From an uncultured Eubacteriales bacterium (GTDB lineage: Bacteria > Bacillota > Clostridia > Oscillospirales > CAG-272), in assembly GCA_934525675.1 (NCBI GenBank), contig CAKSZH010000009.1, positions 1 to 64,000 of the forward strand: a DNA stretch of 64,000 nucleotides, read 5' to 3'. The position numbers and the translations under genes were made by a program. Positions 29,012 to 38,436 of this stretch are shown piece by piece. Positions within the stretch are counted from its first letter, which is position 1. Each line of letters starts with the position of its first letter. The notes beneath the pieces are model-generated. The model ran no database searches, was not told where the DNA came from, and worked only from the letters and a program-made list of their open reading frames with translations.

Positions 29012-30130
29012 ATGATAAAGATCGAACATCTGGTAAAATACTACGGCGCAAACTGCGCGGTGGATGATATTTCTTTTGAGGTCGGAAAGGGAGAGATCGT
29101 CGGATTGCTCGGGCCAAACGGCGCGGGGAAATCCACGACGATGAACATCCTGACCGGCTATCTGTCTTCTACCTCCGGACGTGCGGAGATCGACGGGATC
29201 GACATTCTGTCCGACCCGCTTGAGGCAAAGAAGCTGATCGGATATCTGCCGGAACAGCCGCCCCTGTACCTCGACATGACGGTGGGCGAGTATCTCGGCT
29301 TTGTCTATGAACTGAAAAAGTGCAGTCTCGACCGCCGGGCGCACATCGACGAGGTGTGCGACGTGGTCAAGATCGGCGACATGAAGAACCGCCTCATCCG
29401 CAGTCTTTCCAAGGGCTACCGCCAGAGAGTCGGCATCGCCGAGGCGCTCATCGGAAACCCCAAGGTCATCATTTTCGACGAACCGACCGTGGGACTTGAC
29501 CCCAAGCAGATCATCGAGATCCGCGGGCTGATCCGCGGGCTCGGCAAGAACCACACGGTCATCCTGTCCACCCACATCCTCCAGGAGGTGCAGGCGGTCT
29601 GCGATCGCATTGTCATCATCAATAAGGGACGCATCGTGGCGGACGCGGAGACCGAGAACATTTCGGGTGCCATGAAGTCCGGGCGGAGATACCGCCTGAC
29701 GGCGGCGGGACCCCAGAAGGAAATCCTTGCGTTTCTCCGCAGCCGCGCCGGCGTGACCTTTGCGGAATGCGGGACGGAACGCGACGGGGACGCATACGTC
29801 TATCAGTTTGAAACAGACGGCAGCGCCGACCCGCGCAAGAGCCTGTTTTACGCGTTTGCGGAGCGGTCGTGGCCGATCCTCGGCTTGGAGGCGGTCGGCG
29901 TGTCGCTCGAAGACGTGTTCCTCCACGTGGTGGACGAAACGGACGCGCCGAAAAACTCCGCTTCCCCGGACGAGCCTGCTTCGCGGGGAGAATACAAGAG
30001 AGAAGATTCCCGCAGACGCGCGTTTGCCCGGAAGGACGATGCGGAGCGCGCTGTGGCGGACGAGCTGGTGCGTGCCGCCGAGGAAAAGCGCGAGGCGGGG
30101 AAGGACGACAGTTACCGCGACGAGGTGTGA
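29012..30130 (+). CDS. ABC transporter ATP-binding protein (GldA type)
   Basis: Nucleotide-binding subunit with Walker A GLLGPNGAGKST, a signature segment (LIRSLSKGYRQRVGIAEALI), Walker B KVIIFDEPTVGLDP and a histidine switch LSTH. The start at 29012 has AAAGGA upstream. It matches the ATPase of GldAFG-type ABC systems because a GldF-like permease, two GldG-like proteins and a DUF4340-like protein follow. Length 372 is above the usual 300-320: the last 60 residues are a highly charged Glu/Lys/Arg tail. The 212-base gap to the permease has no visible gene or terminator. Confidence 0.92.
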   Translation: MIKIEHLVKYYGANCAVDDISFEVGKGEIVGLLGPNGAGKSTTMNILTGYLSSTSGRAEIDGIDILSDPLEAKKLIGYLPEQPPLYLDMTVGEYLGFVYELKKCSLDRRAHIDEVCDVVKIGDMKNRLIRSLSKGYRQRVGIAEALIGNPKVIIFDEPTVGLDPKQIIEIRGLIRGLGKNHTVILSTHILQEVQAVCDRIVIINKGRIVADAETENISGAMKSGRRYRLTAAGPQKEILAFLRSRAGVTFAECGTERDGDAYVYQFETDGSADPRKSLFYAFAERSWPILGLEAVGVSLEDVFLHVVDETDAPKNSASPDEPASRGEYKREDSRRRAFARKDDAERAVADELVRAAEEKREAGKDDSYRDEV

Positions 30131-30342
30131 CGCGACGCGGAGGGGGCTTCCCTCATCGCGCCGCACAGCGGAAAGAACCGGCTGACCGGCAGGATCGGTC
30201 ACGCGAAGCCGAGTTCCCCCTTCATGCCGCAAGGCGGGAAACTCCGTTCCCTCCGGGAGGCGGAGGATACGCGCCCATGCGCCGGTCGCTATCCCGGAAT
30301 GCCCGGATCAATGACAGTTACTCCACGGAAAGGAGATCACAT

Positions 30343-31113
30343 ATGCTTGCGATCTACAAAAAAGAGCTGCGCTCTTATTTCATCAACCCCATCGGGTATG
30401 TTTACGCGGGGATTTTTCTCGTGTTCGCGGCGCTCGCTTCGGCGTACACGACGCTCTTGTCCTCTTCCTATGATACCTCGGCGTATTTCAATCTGCTGAT
30501 TTATTCCTTCATCATTTTGATTCCGCTTCTGACCATGCGGCTCTTTTCCGAGGAAAAGAAACTGAAGACCGAGCAATTGCTCCTGACTGCGCCCGTGTCG
30601 CTGACCGGCATGGTCATGGGCAAGTATCTGGCGGCGCTGACCGTGTTCGGCGGCACCATGATCGTGTCGCTTGTCAACTTCATTCCGCTTTATGTTTACG
30701 GCGCGATCGAAAGAAGTCAGCAGGACTATTCCACGGTACCCGTGGGACCGGTCACGAGCGAGATCGCCGGCTGTTTCATTGCCGCGCTTTTGCTCGGCGC
30801 GGCGCTCATTGCAATCGGAATGTTCATCTCCTCGCTGACGGAAAACCAGCTTTCCGCCGCCGTCATCACGGTTGCGGTCATTGCCTTCCTTGTGCTCATC
30901 AACCTGCTTTCCGGTGTGACCGACGGGAACGGTCAGCAGCTCATTTCGTCCTACGGCGTGCGCGCGGTGCTCGGCTGGATCTCGGTGCTTGACCGTTTCT
31001 ATCATTTCAGTCAGGGGTACTTTGACTGGGCGGCGCTTGTTTACTATCTGTCCATCGGATTCGTGTTCTGCTTCCTCACGGTGCGCGTGTACGAACGCCG
31101 CCGCTGGAACTGA
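30343..31113 (+). CDS. ABC-2 type permease (GldF type)
   Basis: 256 residues, about six membrane helices, starting MLAIYKKELRSYFINPIGYV, the typical GldF/ABC-2 start (KKELRSYF..P.GYV). The SEEKKLKTEQLLLTAPVS loop is also characteristic. AAAGGAG lies upstream of the ATG at 30343. It lies 14 bases from the next gene. With the ATPase it should form an ABC-2 exporter; the substrate is unknown. Confidence 0.92.
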   Translation: MLAIYKKELRSYFINPIGYVYAGIFLVFAALASAYTTLLSSSYDTSAYFNLLIYSFIILIPLLTMRLFSEEKKLKTEQLLLTAPVSLTGMVMGKYLAALTVFGGTMIVSLVNFIPLYVYGAIERSQQDYSTVPVGPVTSEIAGCFIAALLLGAALIAIGMFISSLTENQLSAAVITVAVIAFLVLINLLSGVTDGNGQQLISSYGVRAVLGWISVLDRFYHFSQGYFDWAALVYYLSIGFVFCFLTVRVYERRRWN

Positions 31114-31127
31114 CGGGGGCGGGTCTT

Positions 31128-32693
31128 ATGAAGATTTCAACCGGTTCTTCGCATAATCCGAGGCGTGCGCGATACGCAAGGCTGACCGTGCTTCTGACGG
31201 TCGTCGTGCTTCTTGCCGTGATCCTCGGAAACGTGATCGTCACGTCGCTGTCGGGCCGCTTCGGGTGGTACGTGAACATGGGCAGGGCGACCGATTACAG
31301 ACTTTCCGACCAGTGCCGCGAGGTGCTTGCGGGGGCGATCGCGGACGCGGACAAAGAACGTTCCGCCGCAGGGGAGGCGCCGCTGTCCCTCACCATTCTG
31401 TTCTGCAAGACCGAGGAGAAGGTCGCGTCGGACGAGTATCTTGCGCCGATCTATCGCATGGCAAAAGAGATCCGCGACGCGTTCCCCGCTACCGTAACGG
31501 TGGATTGCCGGGACATTCTCCGCAATCCGAGTGCCGTTGCCAAGTACCGCGGTGAGGAAAAGACCGTGAGCATTCCGGACTATTCGGTCATCATTGACGA
31601 GGGGGAACGCTGGAGCGTGCTCTCCCGTGAGAATTTCTATGAGTTATCGAGCGAGGACTATTCGACGACCAAGGGCTTCAGCGGAAACAGCCGCTTTGCC
31701 GTGACCATTTCGGCGCTTGCGTCGGGCAAGGCGAAGTACGCCTGCCTGACCTCCTCGCACGGCGAGGCGTTTGAGGACCGCGAGGTGCAGCACATTCTTA
31801 CCGACGCGGGGTATCTTGTGAAGACCATCGATCTGCGGACGGAGGAAATTCCCGCAGAATGTTCCCTGCTCATCACCTATTCGCCCGAAACCGATCTTCT
31901 GACGAGCGCGGACGTGTCCGACGTGTCGGAGACGGACAAAATCGAGGCGTTCCTCGGGCGGGGCGGAAATTACATGGTATTTCTCGGGACCTCGTCCAAG
32001 GTTCTGCCGAATCTGGAGTCCCTGCTTGACGACTGGGGCATCCGCGGCGACACCTTTACGGTGACGGCGACCGACGGGTCGAAGGAGACCTACCGCTACA
32101 CGGTGAGAAACGAGTCCGCCTCCACCACGGCGGGCGGGTACACCATTTCGGCTGCGCGTCCATCCACGGAGGCGGGCGACCGCATTTTCCGGACGCTCGG
32201 TGGCGCGCGGGTTTCTTTCGGAAACGTGACCTCCTTCTCTCCGGCGGACGGCTGGGGACAGACGGAGAACGGCTTTGCATGGACGAGCGGTTCCCGCACG
32301 GCGACGGCGCTGTTTGTGTCGTCCTCCGGGTCCGAGGCATATGCCGCGGGGCGGCTTGTGGAGAACGGGCGGGATTTCCCGCTTGCGGTTTACACCCGTG
32401 ACGCCTCCACGGGCGGCGGCGTGACGGTGTTCGGCACGCCGGAGATCCTTACCGGCACGGTGTTGCAGTCGCCGGTGCTCGGAAACCGGCAGGCGCTCCT
32501 GTGTCTTTTCAACGAATATGACGGCGGCGTGGTGCTCGGCATCAATTACGCGACCTGGCCGTCCTCCCGCATGGAGACGGCGACGACCCGCGAGACGCGG
32601 AATCTGACGATTCTTCTGGTGGCGCTTCCCGCAGTTTGCGCGACGGCGGCAGGGTGTGTGGTGCTTCTGAGGAGGCGGAAGATTTCGGGGTGA
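31128..32693 (+). CDS. GldG-like ABC-associated membrane protein, copy 1
   Basis: 521 residues: an N-terminal membrane helix (about 20-45), a large extracytoplasmic domain and a C-terminal helix (about 490-512) ending RRRKISG. The pattern LSDQCREVLAG, then an LTILFCKTEE strand, then YACLTSSHGEAFED and SLLITYSPETDL follows the GldG/ABC-type auxiliary domain. The start is 14 bases after the permease stop. Its partner at 32905 has the same layout, so this is a pair of diverged paralogues. Confidence 0.8.
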   Translation: MKISTGSSHNPRRARYARLTVLLTVVVLLAVILGNVIVTSLSGRFGWYVNMGRATDYRLSDQCREVLAGAIADADKERSAAGEAPLSLTILFCKTEEKVASDEYLAPIYRMAKEIRDAFPATVTVDCRDILRNPSAVAKYRGEEKTVSIPDYSVIIDEGERWSVLSRENFYELSSEDYSTTKGFSGNSRFAVTISALASGKAKYACLTSSHGEAFEDREVQHILTDAGYLVKTIDLRTEEIPAECSLLITYSPETDLLTSADVSDVSETDKIEAFLGRGGNYMVFLGTSSKVLPNLESLLDDWGIRGDTFTVTATDGSKETYRYTVRNESASTTAGGYTISAARPSTEAGDRIFRTLGGARVSFGNVTSFSPADGWGQTENGFAWTSGSRTATALFVSSSGSEAYAAGRLVENGRDFPLAVYTRDASTGGGVTVFGTPEILTGTVLQSPVLGNRQALLCLFNEYDGGVVLGINYATWPSSRMETATTRETRNLTILLVALPAVCATAAGCVVLLRRRKISG

Positions 32694-32719
32694 AAGGGAG
32701 AGGCTTGGCGCTCCGCTCG

Positions 32720-32850
32720 GGGAAGGGATTGAAGTTGAACACGGAGCGTTCAGTTCAAAAGCCCTCCCGCACGCGGAAAATCCCGTAAAAACCCCGCAGA
32801 ACACGGAATGTTCAACTTAAACCGAAACCCTTCCCCACGCGGGGGCGCAT
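32720..32850. repeat. Terminal module pair inside the ABC operon
   Basis: Two palindromes, GAACACGGAGCGTTC (32737-32751) and GAACACGGAATGTTC (32799-32813). The first is flanked by GAAGTT and AGTTCAA on both sides, the second by CCGCA and AACTTAAA. A GC-rich ACGCGGGGGCGCA box follows. The pair separates the two GldG-like genes without a clear terminator. Confidence 0.7.
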
Positions 32851-32904
32851 AATAAACGCGGGGCGTTTCCCCAAAAAGAAGAATCCATTCCCCGGAGGCT
32901 GAAA

Positions 32905-34536
32905 ATGAAAAAGATATTCACCAAAATATCCTCAAAGAAAGGGCTGTCGGTACTGTTTGTTGCCGGGGTTCTTGTTCTTGTGCTCATATTGAACCTCGCT
33001 GTGGGGATTTTCTCGTACCGCGGACGGTTTCTGACCGACCTGACCTCCGAGGGGCTTTATACGGTTGACCCCATTTACCGTACCGCGCTCACGGATACCT
33101 TCCGTACCATCTCGGATAAACGCGCCGAGACCGGCGATGATCCGGTACGGGTCCGCATCCTCTTCTGCGAGGATCCTGACGTGCTTTCCGCTGACAGCGC
33201 GCAGAGATACATTTATTTCACCGCGCTTTCCCTTCAGAAAATGTTCCCCGACTATATTTCGGTGGACTGTGTGGACGTTGCGCTCAATCCGACCGCGGTG
33301 CAGGCGTACAAGGTCAACTCCGCGTCCAAAATTTATCCCACGAGCGTCATCGTGTCAAGCGGTACCGAGTTCCGCGTGTACTCCACGACTTCCTTCTATT
33401 ATTTTGATTCCTCCGATTACCAGAGCACGAATCCCATCGGGTACTGCGGCGACAAGACCTTCGTCCGTGCCATCCGCGACGTGACCAGCGCCGAGTCTCC
33501 CGTCTGCTGCCTGATCTCTAATCACGGCGAGACCTACGGAGAGGCGTTCCGGGAACTGCTGTGCGATGCGGGCTACCGGGTGGTGGAAAACTTTGACCTC
33601 CGCCGCGACGCGATCCCGAAGGACTGCCGGATGCTCATTTCGTCGGGCGCTAAAACCGACTTTTACGCCGTATTCGGCGACACCGAGCCGGATGGGGACG
33701 ACGAGATCGACAAGCTGTCCGCGTTTCTGGACGGAGCGGGTTCTTTCCTGTTCTTCTTCGATCCCGACACTCCGAGACTACAGAACATTGAAGAATATCT
33801 CACCGAATGGGGCATGATAATCGATCGCTCCGAGGGAGAAGCGTTCCGCGTGACCGACAAAAAGAACTCCATTTCCGCGGACGGCTCTACCCTGATCGGG
33901 CAGTACGAAACGACGGGACTTGGCGCGTCGATTCTTTCGGATATGCTGTCTACAAGCAGTCCCGAGCAGGTGGTGTTTCCCAACTGCGGTTCCATCTCGC
34001 GCCCCGACAACTACAAGACCACCTACACCGAGGAGAACAAGACGACGGGAACGCCGTCTTACAGTTACGGTTACTATTCCTCCGGCGGTATCAGCCGCAC
34101 GACCTTTGATTTCTTCCGTGCGGGGGTGGATGCCGAGGCGACCGCCGGCGGGCTGGTTTCCAACGTCGGTTCCAACCGCCTCATGACCATTACGACCGAG
34201 ACCCGCATGATCGCGGAGGACCAGGGGTACACCTGGGTTACCGAGGCGAGCTACGTGATGTCCTGTGCGTCCACGGCGTTCCTTTCCGACGAGGTGCTGA
34301 CGGGTTCGCGGTTCGGCAACACCGACGTGCTTCTGTCCGCGCTCCGCGTGATGGGGCGGGACGTCCATGCGACCGACAACACCTACCGGATGTTCCATGA
34401 ATCCACGCTCGGCAAAACGGTGACGATCCCCGACGCGGACAAGACCCAGATCACCGTGTTACTCACGGTTATTCCCGCGATGATTCTTGTCGGCGCGTGC
34501 GTTATTGTGACGGTGAGAAGGCGGAGAAAAGCGTAA
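32905..34536 (+). CDS. GldG-like ABC-associated membrane protein, copy 2
   Basis: 543 residues with the same layout as copy 1: an N-terminal helix (VLFVAGVLVLVLILNLAVGI), an extracytoplasmic domain with VRILFCEDPD, VCCLISNHGETYGEAFRELL and CRMLISSGAKTD, and a C-terminal helix ending RRRRKA. SNHGE here aligns with SSHGE of copy 1. CCGGAGG precedes the ATG. Two GldG-type proteins might make a heteromeric extracellular module of the ABC complex (inference). Confidence 0.8.
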   Translation: MKKIFTKISSKKGLSVLFVAGVLVLVLILNLAVGIFSYRGRFLTDLTSEGLYTVDPIYRTALTDTFRTISDKRAETGDDPVRVRILFCEDPDVLSADSAQRYIYFTALSLQKMFPDYISVDCVDVALNPTAVQAYKVNSASKIYPTSVIVSSGTEFRVYSTTSFYYFDSSDYQSTNPIGYCGDKTFVRAIRDVTSAESPVCCLISNHGETYGEAFRELLCDAGYRVVENFDLRRDAIPKDCRMLISSGAKTDFYAVFGDTEPDGDDEIDKLSAFLDGAGSFLFFFDPDTPRLQNIEEYLTEWGMIIDRSEGEAFRVTDKKNSISADGSTLIGQYETTGLGASILSDMLSTSSPEQVVFPNCGSISRPDNYKTTYTEENKTTGTPSYSYGYYSSGGISRTTFDFFRAGVDAEATAGGLVSNVGSNRLMTITTETRMIAEDQGYTWVTEASYVMSCASTAFLSDEVLTGSRFGNTDVLLSALRVMGRDVHATDNTYRMFHESTLGKTVTIPDADKTQITVLLTVIPAMILVGACVIVTVRRRRKA

Positions 34537-34638
34537 TTTTGTCGTCCCGCCGTCGGATCCCCGCTATCGCGGGTGCCCCGCCGACAGGCGGGACGGTTTC
34601 CCCGCTCCCCCGAGTTTTGCAAGAAAGAGGTCATGCGT

Positions 34639-37581
34639 ATGAATCAACGAAACGAAAATATCGTCAATATCCTGCTGGATGCGGGACGCGGTGAGGTGTC
34701 AAAACTCAGCGTGGAGGGACGCACCGGCGAGAGGATCGGCGAGCTTCCCCGCGCGAGCCGCCGCGGTTATGAATTCGAGGGCTGGTATACGAAACCCGAC
34801 GGCGGCGAGCGCGTCAATGCCGCCACGACCGTCACCTCCGGAACGGACTTCACACTCTATGCCCATTACCGCCGCTCCGAGGTGAAGAAACGTTCCATGT
34901 TCCGCCTCCAGCGGCGCGTGCTCATCATCCTGCTCGCTGCCGTGCTCGCGCTCGGTGCCGCCGCGTTTGTCGTCCTTCATTTTGTGGTGGATACCTACAC
35001 CTATACCGATCCCGCGGATGGGACCGTTTACTACGTCCGCCGGGTCTACGATACCGTTGAGGAAAAACGGGTCTGGAAGCTGACCGCGTCGGACGGCTCG
35101 GTCCTGCCGCTCCGTGAATACGCAACCTCGGCAAAGCAGTACGAATTCTACGAAACAATCGCCGGAACCTGGGTGCAGGTCACGGAGAACGGCAAGGCGA
35201 CCACCTATGCCGTCGTGGATACCGACGGCTCGGAGCAGGTCGGCTTCGGCGACCGGGTGCTCATGTATCCCTCCATCCCCTCGGACGAGATCTATTCCAT
35301 CGACGTGACCAACGACTACGGCTCTTTCACGATTACGCAGGATCAGGACGGGAACACCTATATCAAGGGCATGGAAAATAAAGTTGCCTACCCGAACGCC
35401 GAAATGTTTGCTTCTCTTGCGTCCCATTGCGGCTATACCCTGTCCGCCTCCCGCGTGGAGAATCCCATCCGCGACGCGGACGGCTCGTTCCGAACCGAGT
35501 ACGGGCTCGACGGCTCCCGCCGGTTCACCGTTACCCGCGCGGCATATGACAAGAGCGGCAGGCGGATCGCTTCGGATACCTCCTATACGGTGTATATCGG
35601 CGACGCGCTTCCCTCGGACGGCGGTTATTACGTCCAGCTGGAAGGCAGGGACAAGGTGTATATCTTCAGCACGGCGGGAGCGTCGTCCGCGTTCTACCAC
35701 CCTATGAACGAGACCCTGCTCTCCCCCGTCGAAAACCTCGTTTCCCCCATGTTTACCTACCCCATGTCGTCGGACAGCTATTACGACGTCAAGAATTTCT
35801 ATATCGCCAGAACCGGGACAAACTTCCCCGAGAACCCGGACGATCTGAGCCTTCTCATTGAGTTTTCCTTCGTTCCCTCGTGGAAGCGCACGGGAACGCT
35901 CTCTTCCACCGTCTCCTATGTCTGCGATTTCGCCCTGCTCGGCGGCTTTGACGTCAATTCCACCGCCGCGAACGCCGCCATGTATGACCTCTACCGGGTC
36001 CAGCCCAGACGTTGCGTCAAGCTGAATCCGACAGAAGAGGATCTGAAGGCATACGGGCTTGAAAATTACCGCTACCTCCTGCATTTTGGCATGTGGCTGA
36101 ATCTGACAAGCGAATTTACCGACGGAAACGGACAGCTGATCTCCGGATTCCTGCCGGACGACGCAAAGGTCGCTTACCGCAACACCTATTCCTCCACCGA
36201 GACCGCGAGCGACGCGAACGGAGAGCATACCTTCGATATGCTGGTTTCCGCAACGCTGTATTCCTTTACGGTAAAGGACAATACCGCAAAGGACGGCGAC
36301 GGGTCGGACGGGGACGGAGCCGAAAAAACGCTGGAATACCGCGTCACGGTGGCAAAAAAGGCGTACTATTACGGCGGCGAATGGCTGAAGGGCGACGCGC
36401 TGAAGCGGGAACTCGACAGCGACGCATATTCCTATCGTTCGGAATACGGATGCGATTACCGTTACGATGCGGCGACGGGCTGCTATTTCTACCGCGCGGA
36501 CGGGTATGTCTACTACGGAAAGAACGCCGTCCGCATGAAGGATTACGACACGTCGGGCGCGTCGGTGGAGCGGCTGCTTGAGAACGCCATTGCCATCAGC
36601 GAAAAGACGGCGGACGGTACCTACTATGTGTACAACGAGCTGTGCGCGCAGATCGCGGAGGTCGATGAAGAGTATCTTTCGTTCCTTTCGTGGGAATCGA
36701 CCTCGTGGGTGGAGACCGCCTTCTTCCCCATTCCGCTTGCCTATGTGACGGGGATCGACCTGACGAGCGCGACGACCGAAATCCGCTTCCGCATGGACAA
36801 CTCGCGTTCGGATCAGTCGGAGGGGTACGACTCCACCGACATCAACATCAAAGGCGAGGACAAGAACGGCAACTCTTTTGATTCCTGGGGCTGCATGACC
36901 TTCTACTGCTCGCAGACCGGGAACGGAAAAACCATCAATTCCACCTGGCGGATCACACCGACCGAATTCTCCGTGCGGAACACGGACACGGGCGAGCGGC
37001 TGCGCTTTACGGGTGACAACGAGACGGCGATCAACGCCTTCGGCGAGACGGTGCAGGTTATCTCGACTCCGCTTGTCACAACGGATGGTTCCCGCGTGAC
37101 GGTTGGCGCCGACTATATCACAGTGGTGAAGGACGGGGAGACCGTGAAGTATCCGCGTTACACGGTGCAGAACTTCCGTCAGTTCTACAAGGCGCTGATG
37201 TATGCGACCTTGGAGGGCTCCGCGGATCTTTCCGAGGCGGATCCCGCGCTTCGCGAGCGGATCGAGGACGCCATCCGGTCCGGTGACGACAGCGTCTGCC
37301 AGCTGGTGCTCCGCATCACCTGCGAGGACACGGCAGGGGAAAACGCTTACGGCGTCAGGGAAAACACAAAGCGCACGTACGTGTTCCGGTTCTACCAGTA
37401 CACCAAGGGAAAGTCCTACATCACGGCGCAGGTGCTGGATGCGGACGGAAACGAGATCTCTTCTCCGGCTTCGGGGGACGGGTTCCGCTTCTATGTCCGT
37501 TCGGCGTTTGTTGACAAGCTGATCGCTGACGCGCGGCGCGTGATGGAGAATGAAGCGGTGATTGCCGACAGCAAGAACTGA
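34639..37581 (+). CDS. Very large DUF4340-like protein with N-terminal InlB/Flg_new-type repeat
   Basis: About 980 residues. The first 75 residues include GYEFEGWYTKPDGGERVNAA...FTLYAHYRR, an InlB B-repeat/Flg_new motif, placed before a single membrane helix (VLIILLAAVLALGAAAFVVL). The remaining 870 residues are probably extracytoplasmic and carry DUF4340-like segments such as YPNAEMFASLASHCGYTLSA. DUF4340 proteins commonly follow gldG-like genes. The second ATG (34639) is chosen because AGAGG lies 8 bases upstream of it and only 2 from the first. The B-repeat on the predicted cytoplasmic side is odd, because such repeats are usually extracellular. Confidence 0.75.
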   Translation: MNQRNENIVNILLDAGRGEVSKLSVEGRTGERIGELPRASRRGYEFEGWYTKPDGGERVNAATTVTSGTDFTLYAHYRRSEVKKRSMFRLQRRVLIILLAAVLALGAAAFVVLHFVVDTYTYTDPADGTVYYVRRVYDTVEEKRVWKLTASDGSVLPLREYATSAKQYEFYETIAGTWVQVTENGKATTYAVVDTDGSEQVGFGDRVLMYPSIPSDEIYSIDVTNDYGSFTITQDQDGNTYIKGMENKVAYPNAEMFASLASHCGYTLSASRVENPIRDADGSFRTEYGLDGSRRFTVTRAAYDKSGRRIASDTSYTVYIGDALPSDGGYYVQLEGRDKVYIFSTAGASSAFYHPMNETLLSPVENLVSPMFTYPMSSDSYYDVKNFYIARTGTNFPENPDDLSLLIEFSFVPSWKRTGTLSSTVSYVCDFALLGGFDVNSTAANAAMYDLYRVQPRRCVKLNPTEEDLKAYGLENYRYLLHFGMWLNLTSEFTDGNGQLISGFLPDDAKVAYRNTYSSTETASDANGEHTFDMLVSATLYSFTVKDNTAKDGDGSDGDGAEKTLEYRVTVAKKAYYYGGEWLKGDALKRELDSDAYSYRSEYGCDYRYDAATGCYFYRADGYVYYGKNAVRMKDYDTSGASVERLLENAIAISEKTADGTYYVYNELCAQIAEVDEEYLSFLSWESTSWVETAFFPIPLAYVTGIDLTSATTEIRFRMDNSRSDQSEGYDSTDINIKGEDKNGNSFDSWGCMTFYCSQTGNGKTINSTWRITPTEFSVRNTDTGERLRFTGDNETAINAFGETVQVISTPLVTTDGSRVTVGADYITVVKDGETVKYPRYTVQNFRQFYKALMYATLEGSADLSEADPALRERIEDAIRSGDDSVCQLVLRITCEDTAGENAYGVRENTKRTYVFRFYQYTKGKSYITAQVLDADGNEISSPASGDGFRFYVRSAFVDKLIADARRVMENEAVIADSKN

Positions 37582-37603
37582 AAGACGACCGCGCTATCCG
37601 CGT

Positions 37604-38197
37604 TCACCTCAGCTCTTCCCTTCCGCGGCGGATCAGCGCCCTGCCGTCCGGCGCGACCGCCAGCAGGACGTCGCTCCCCGAAACCTCCACCGCCGCCCCC
37701 GCGACCGCCTCTTCCCATTCGGATCCCGCCCAGTGGACCCGGTACAGCCGCAGGCGCTCCGAGAGAAGCAGGGCAAGATCCTCCGCCCCGCCGACCGTCC
37801 CGCACCGGAATACCGCAAGTGTCACGGGCGACGTGTAGGACAGATAAAACGCGTAGGATACCGCCGCTTCTGCCTGCCACGGGACCGTTTTCCCGTCGCC
37901 GAGAAACGCCGCGAGCAGGCCGTCCGTCACGTACCCCGCTTCGCCCTCCCCCGCGCCGGATGTGTAAAGCTGCCCGCGCGGCAACCCGTTTTCGGTCGCG
38001 CGGACCGCGTCGCACATCGCCGTCACCGCCGCCGAAGCCTTTTCGGTTTCCGTTCCGGATTTGCCGGCACAACCGAAAAGCGTACACAGCAAAAGCAAAG
38101 CCGCCGCTGCCGCCATGAGCCGGAAAAACGGCTCCGGCCGTTTGCCGCCCTGCCCGTTCCGGGACCGCTTCCGATTACAGATCATCCGAATCTCCAT
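37604..38197 (-). CDS. DUF4358-like lipoprotein
   Basis: 197 residues: a basic N-terminus, a hydrophobic stretch (LMAAAAALLLLCTLFG) and lipobox LFGCAG. The C-terminal part (AVSYAFYLSYTSPVTLAVFR, then LALLLSERLRLYRVHWAG and VSGSDVLLAVAPDG) resembles DUF4358, a family of small clostridial lipoproteins of unknown function. GAGGTGAG 3-10 bases before the ATG at 38197 supports that start over the GTG at 38206. It is convergent with the DUF4340-like gene; the stops are 22 bases apart. Confidence 0.72.
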   Translation of the reverse strand: MEIRMICNRKRSRNGQGGKRPEPFFRLMAAAAALLLLCTLFGCAGKSGTETEKASAAVTAMCDAVRATENGLPRGQLYTSGAGEGEAGYVTDGLLAAFLGDGKTVPWQAEAAVSYAFYLSYTSPVTLAVFRCGTVGGAEDLALLLSERLRLYRVHWAGSEWEEAVAGAAVEVSGSDVLLAVAPDGRALIRRGREELR

Positions 38198-38319
38198 GTG
38201 TCTCACCTCACAGAGATAGGTATGCGCCCGCCCGGCAATTCATACGGGGTCACCGGGAAATGACCGGGTACGGAACATTCCGCCTTTCCCGGCGCCTCCG
38301 CGCAATTGACAAAAAACAC

Positions 38320-38349
38320 TTGACACCCCCTGCCGCACCGTGTTATAAT
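38320..38349 (+). promoter_or_regulatory. Promoter of tRNA-Gln
   Basis: TTGACA (38320-38325), an 18-base spacer and TATAAT (38344-38349), 12 bases before the mature 5' end of the tRNA. Confidence 0.8.
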
Positions 38350-38361
38350 AAACGGTAGTTT

Positions 38362-38436
38362 TGGGGTGTCGCCAAGCGGTAAGGCACGGGACTTTGACTC
38401 CCGCATCCGTCGGTCCGAATCCGGCCACCCCAGCCA
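38362..38436 (+). tRNA. tRNA-Gln (anticodon TTG)
   Basis: The cloverleaf is complete: acceptor TGGGGTG with CACCCCA, D arm GCC/GGC, anticodon arm CGGGA/TCCCG with loop CTTTGAC (TTG), T arm GTCGG/CCGGC, discriminator G and encoded CCA (38434-38436). The T loop reads TCCGAAT rather than TTCGAAT, so position 55, almost always U (pseudouridine), is C. The 3' end is also part of a 25-bp perfect inverted repeat with the sequence just downstream. Confidence 0.93.
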
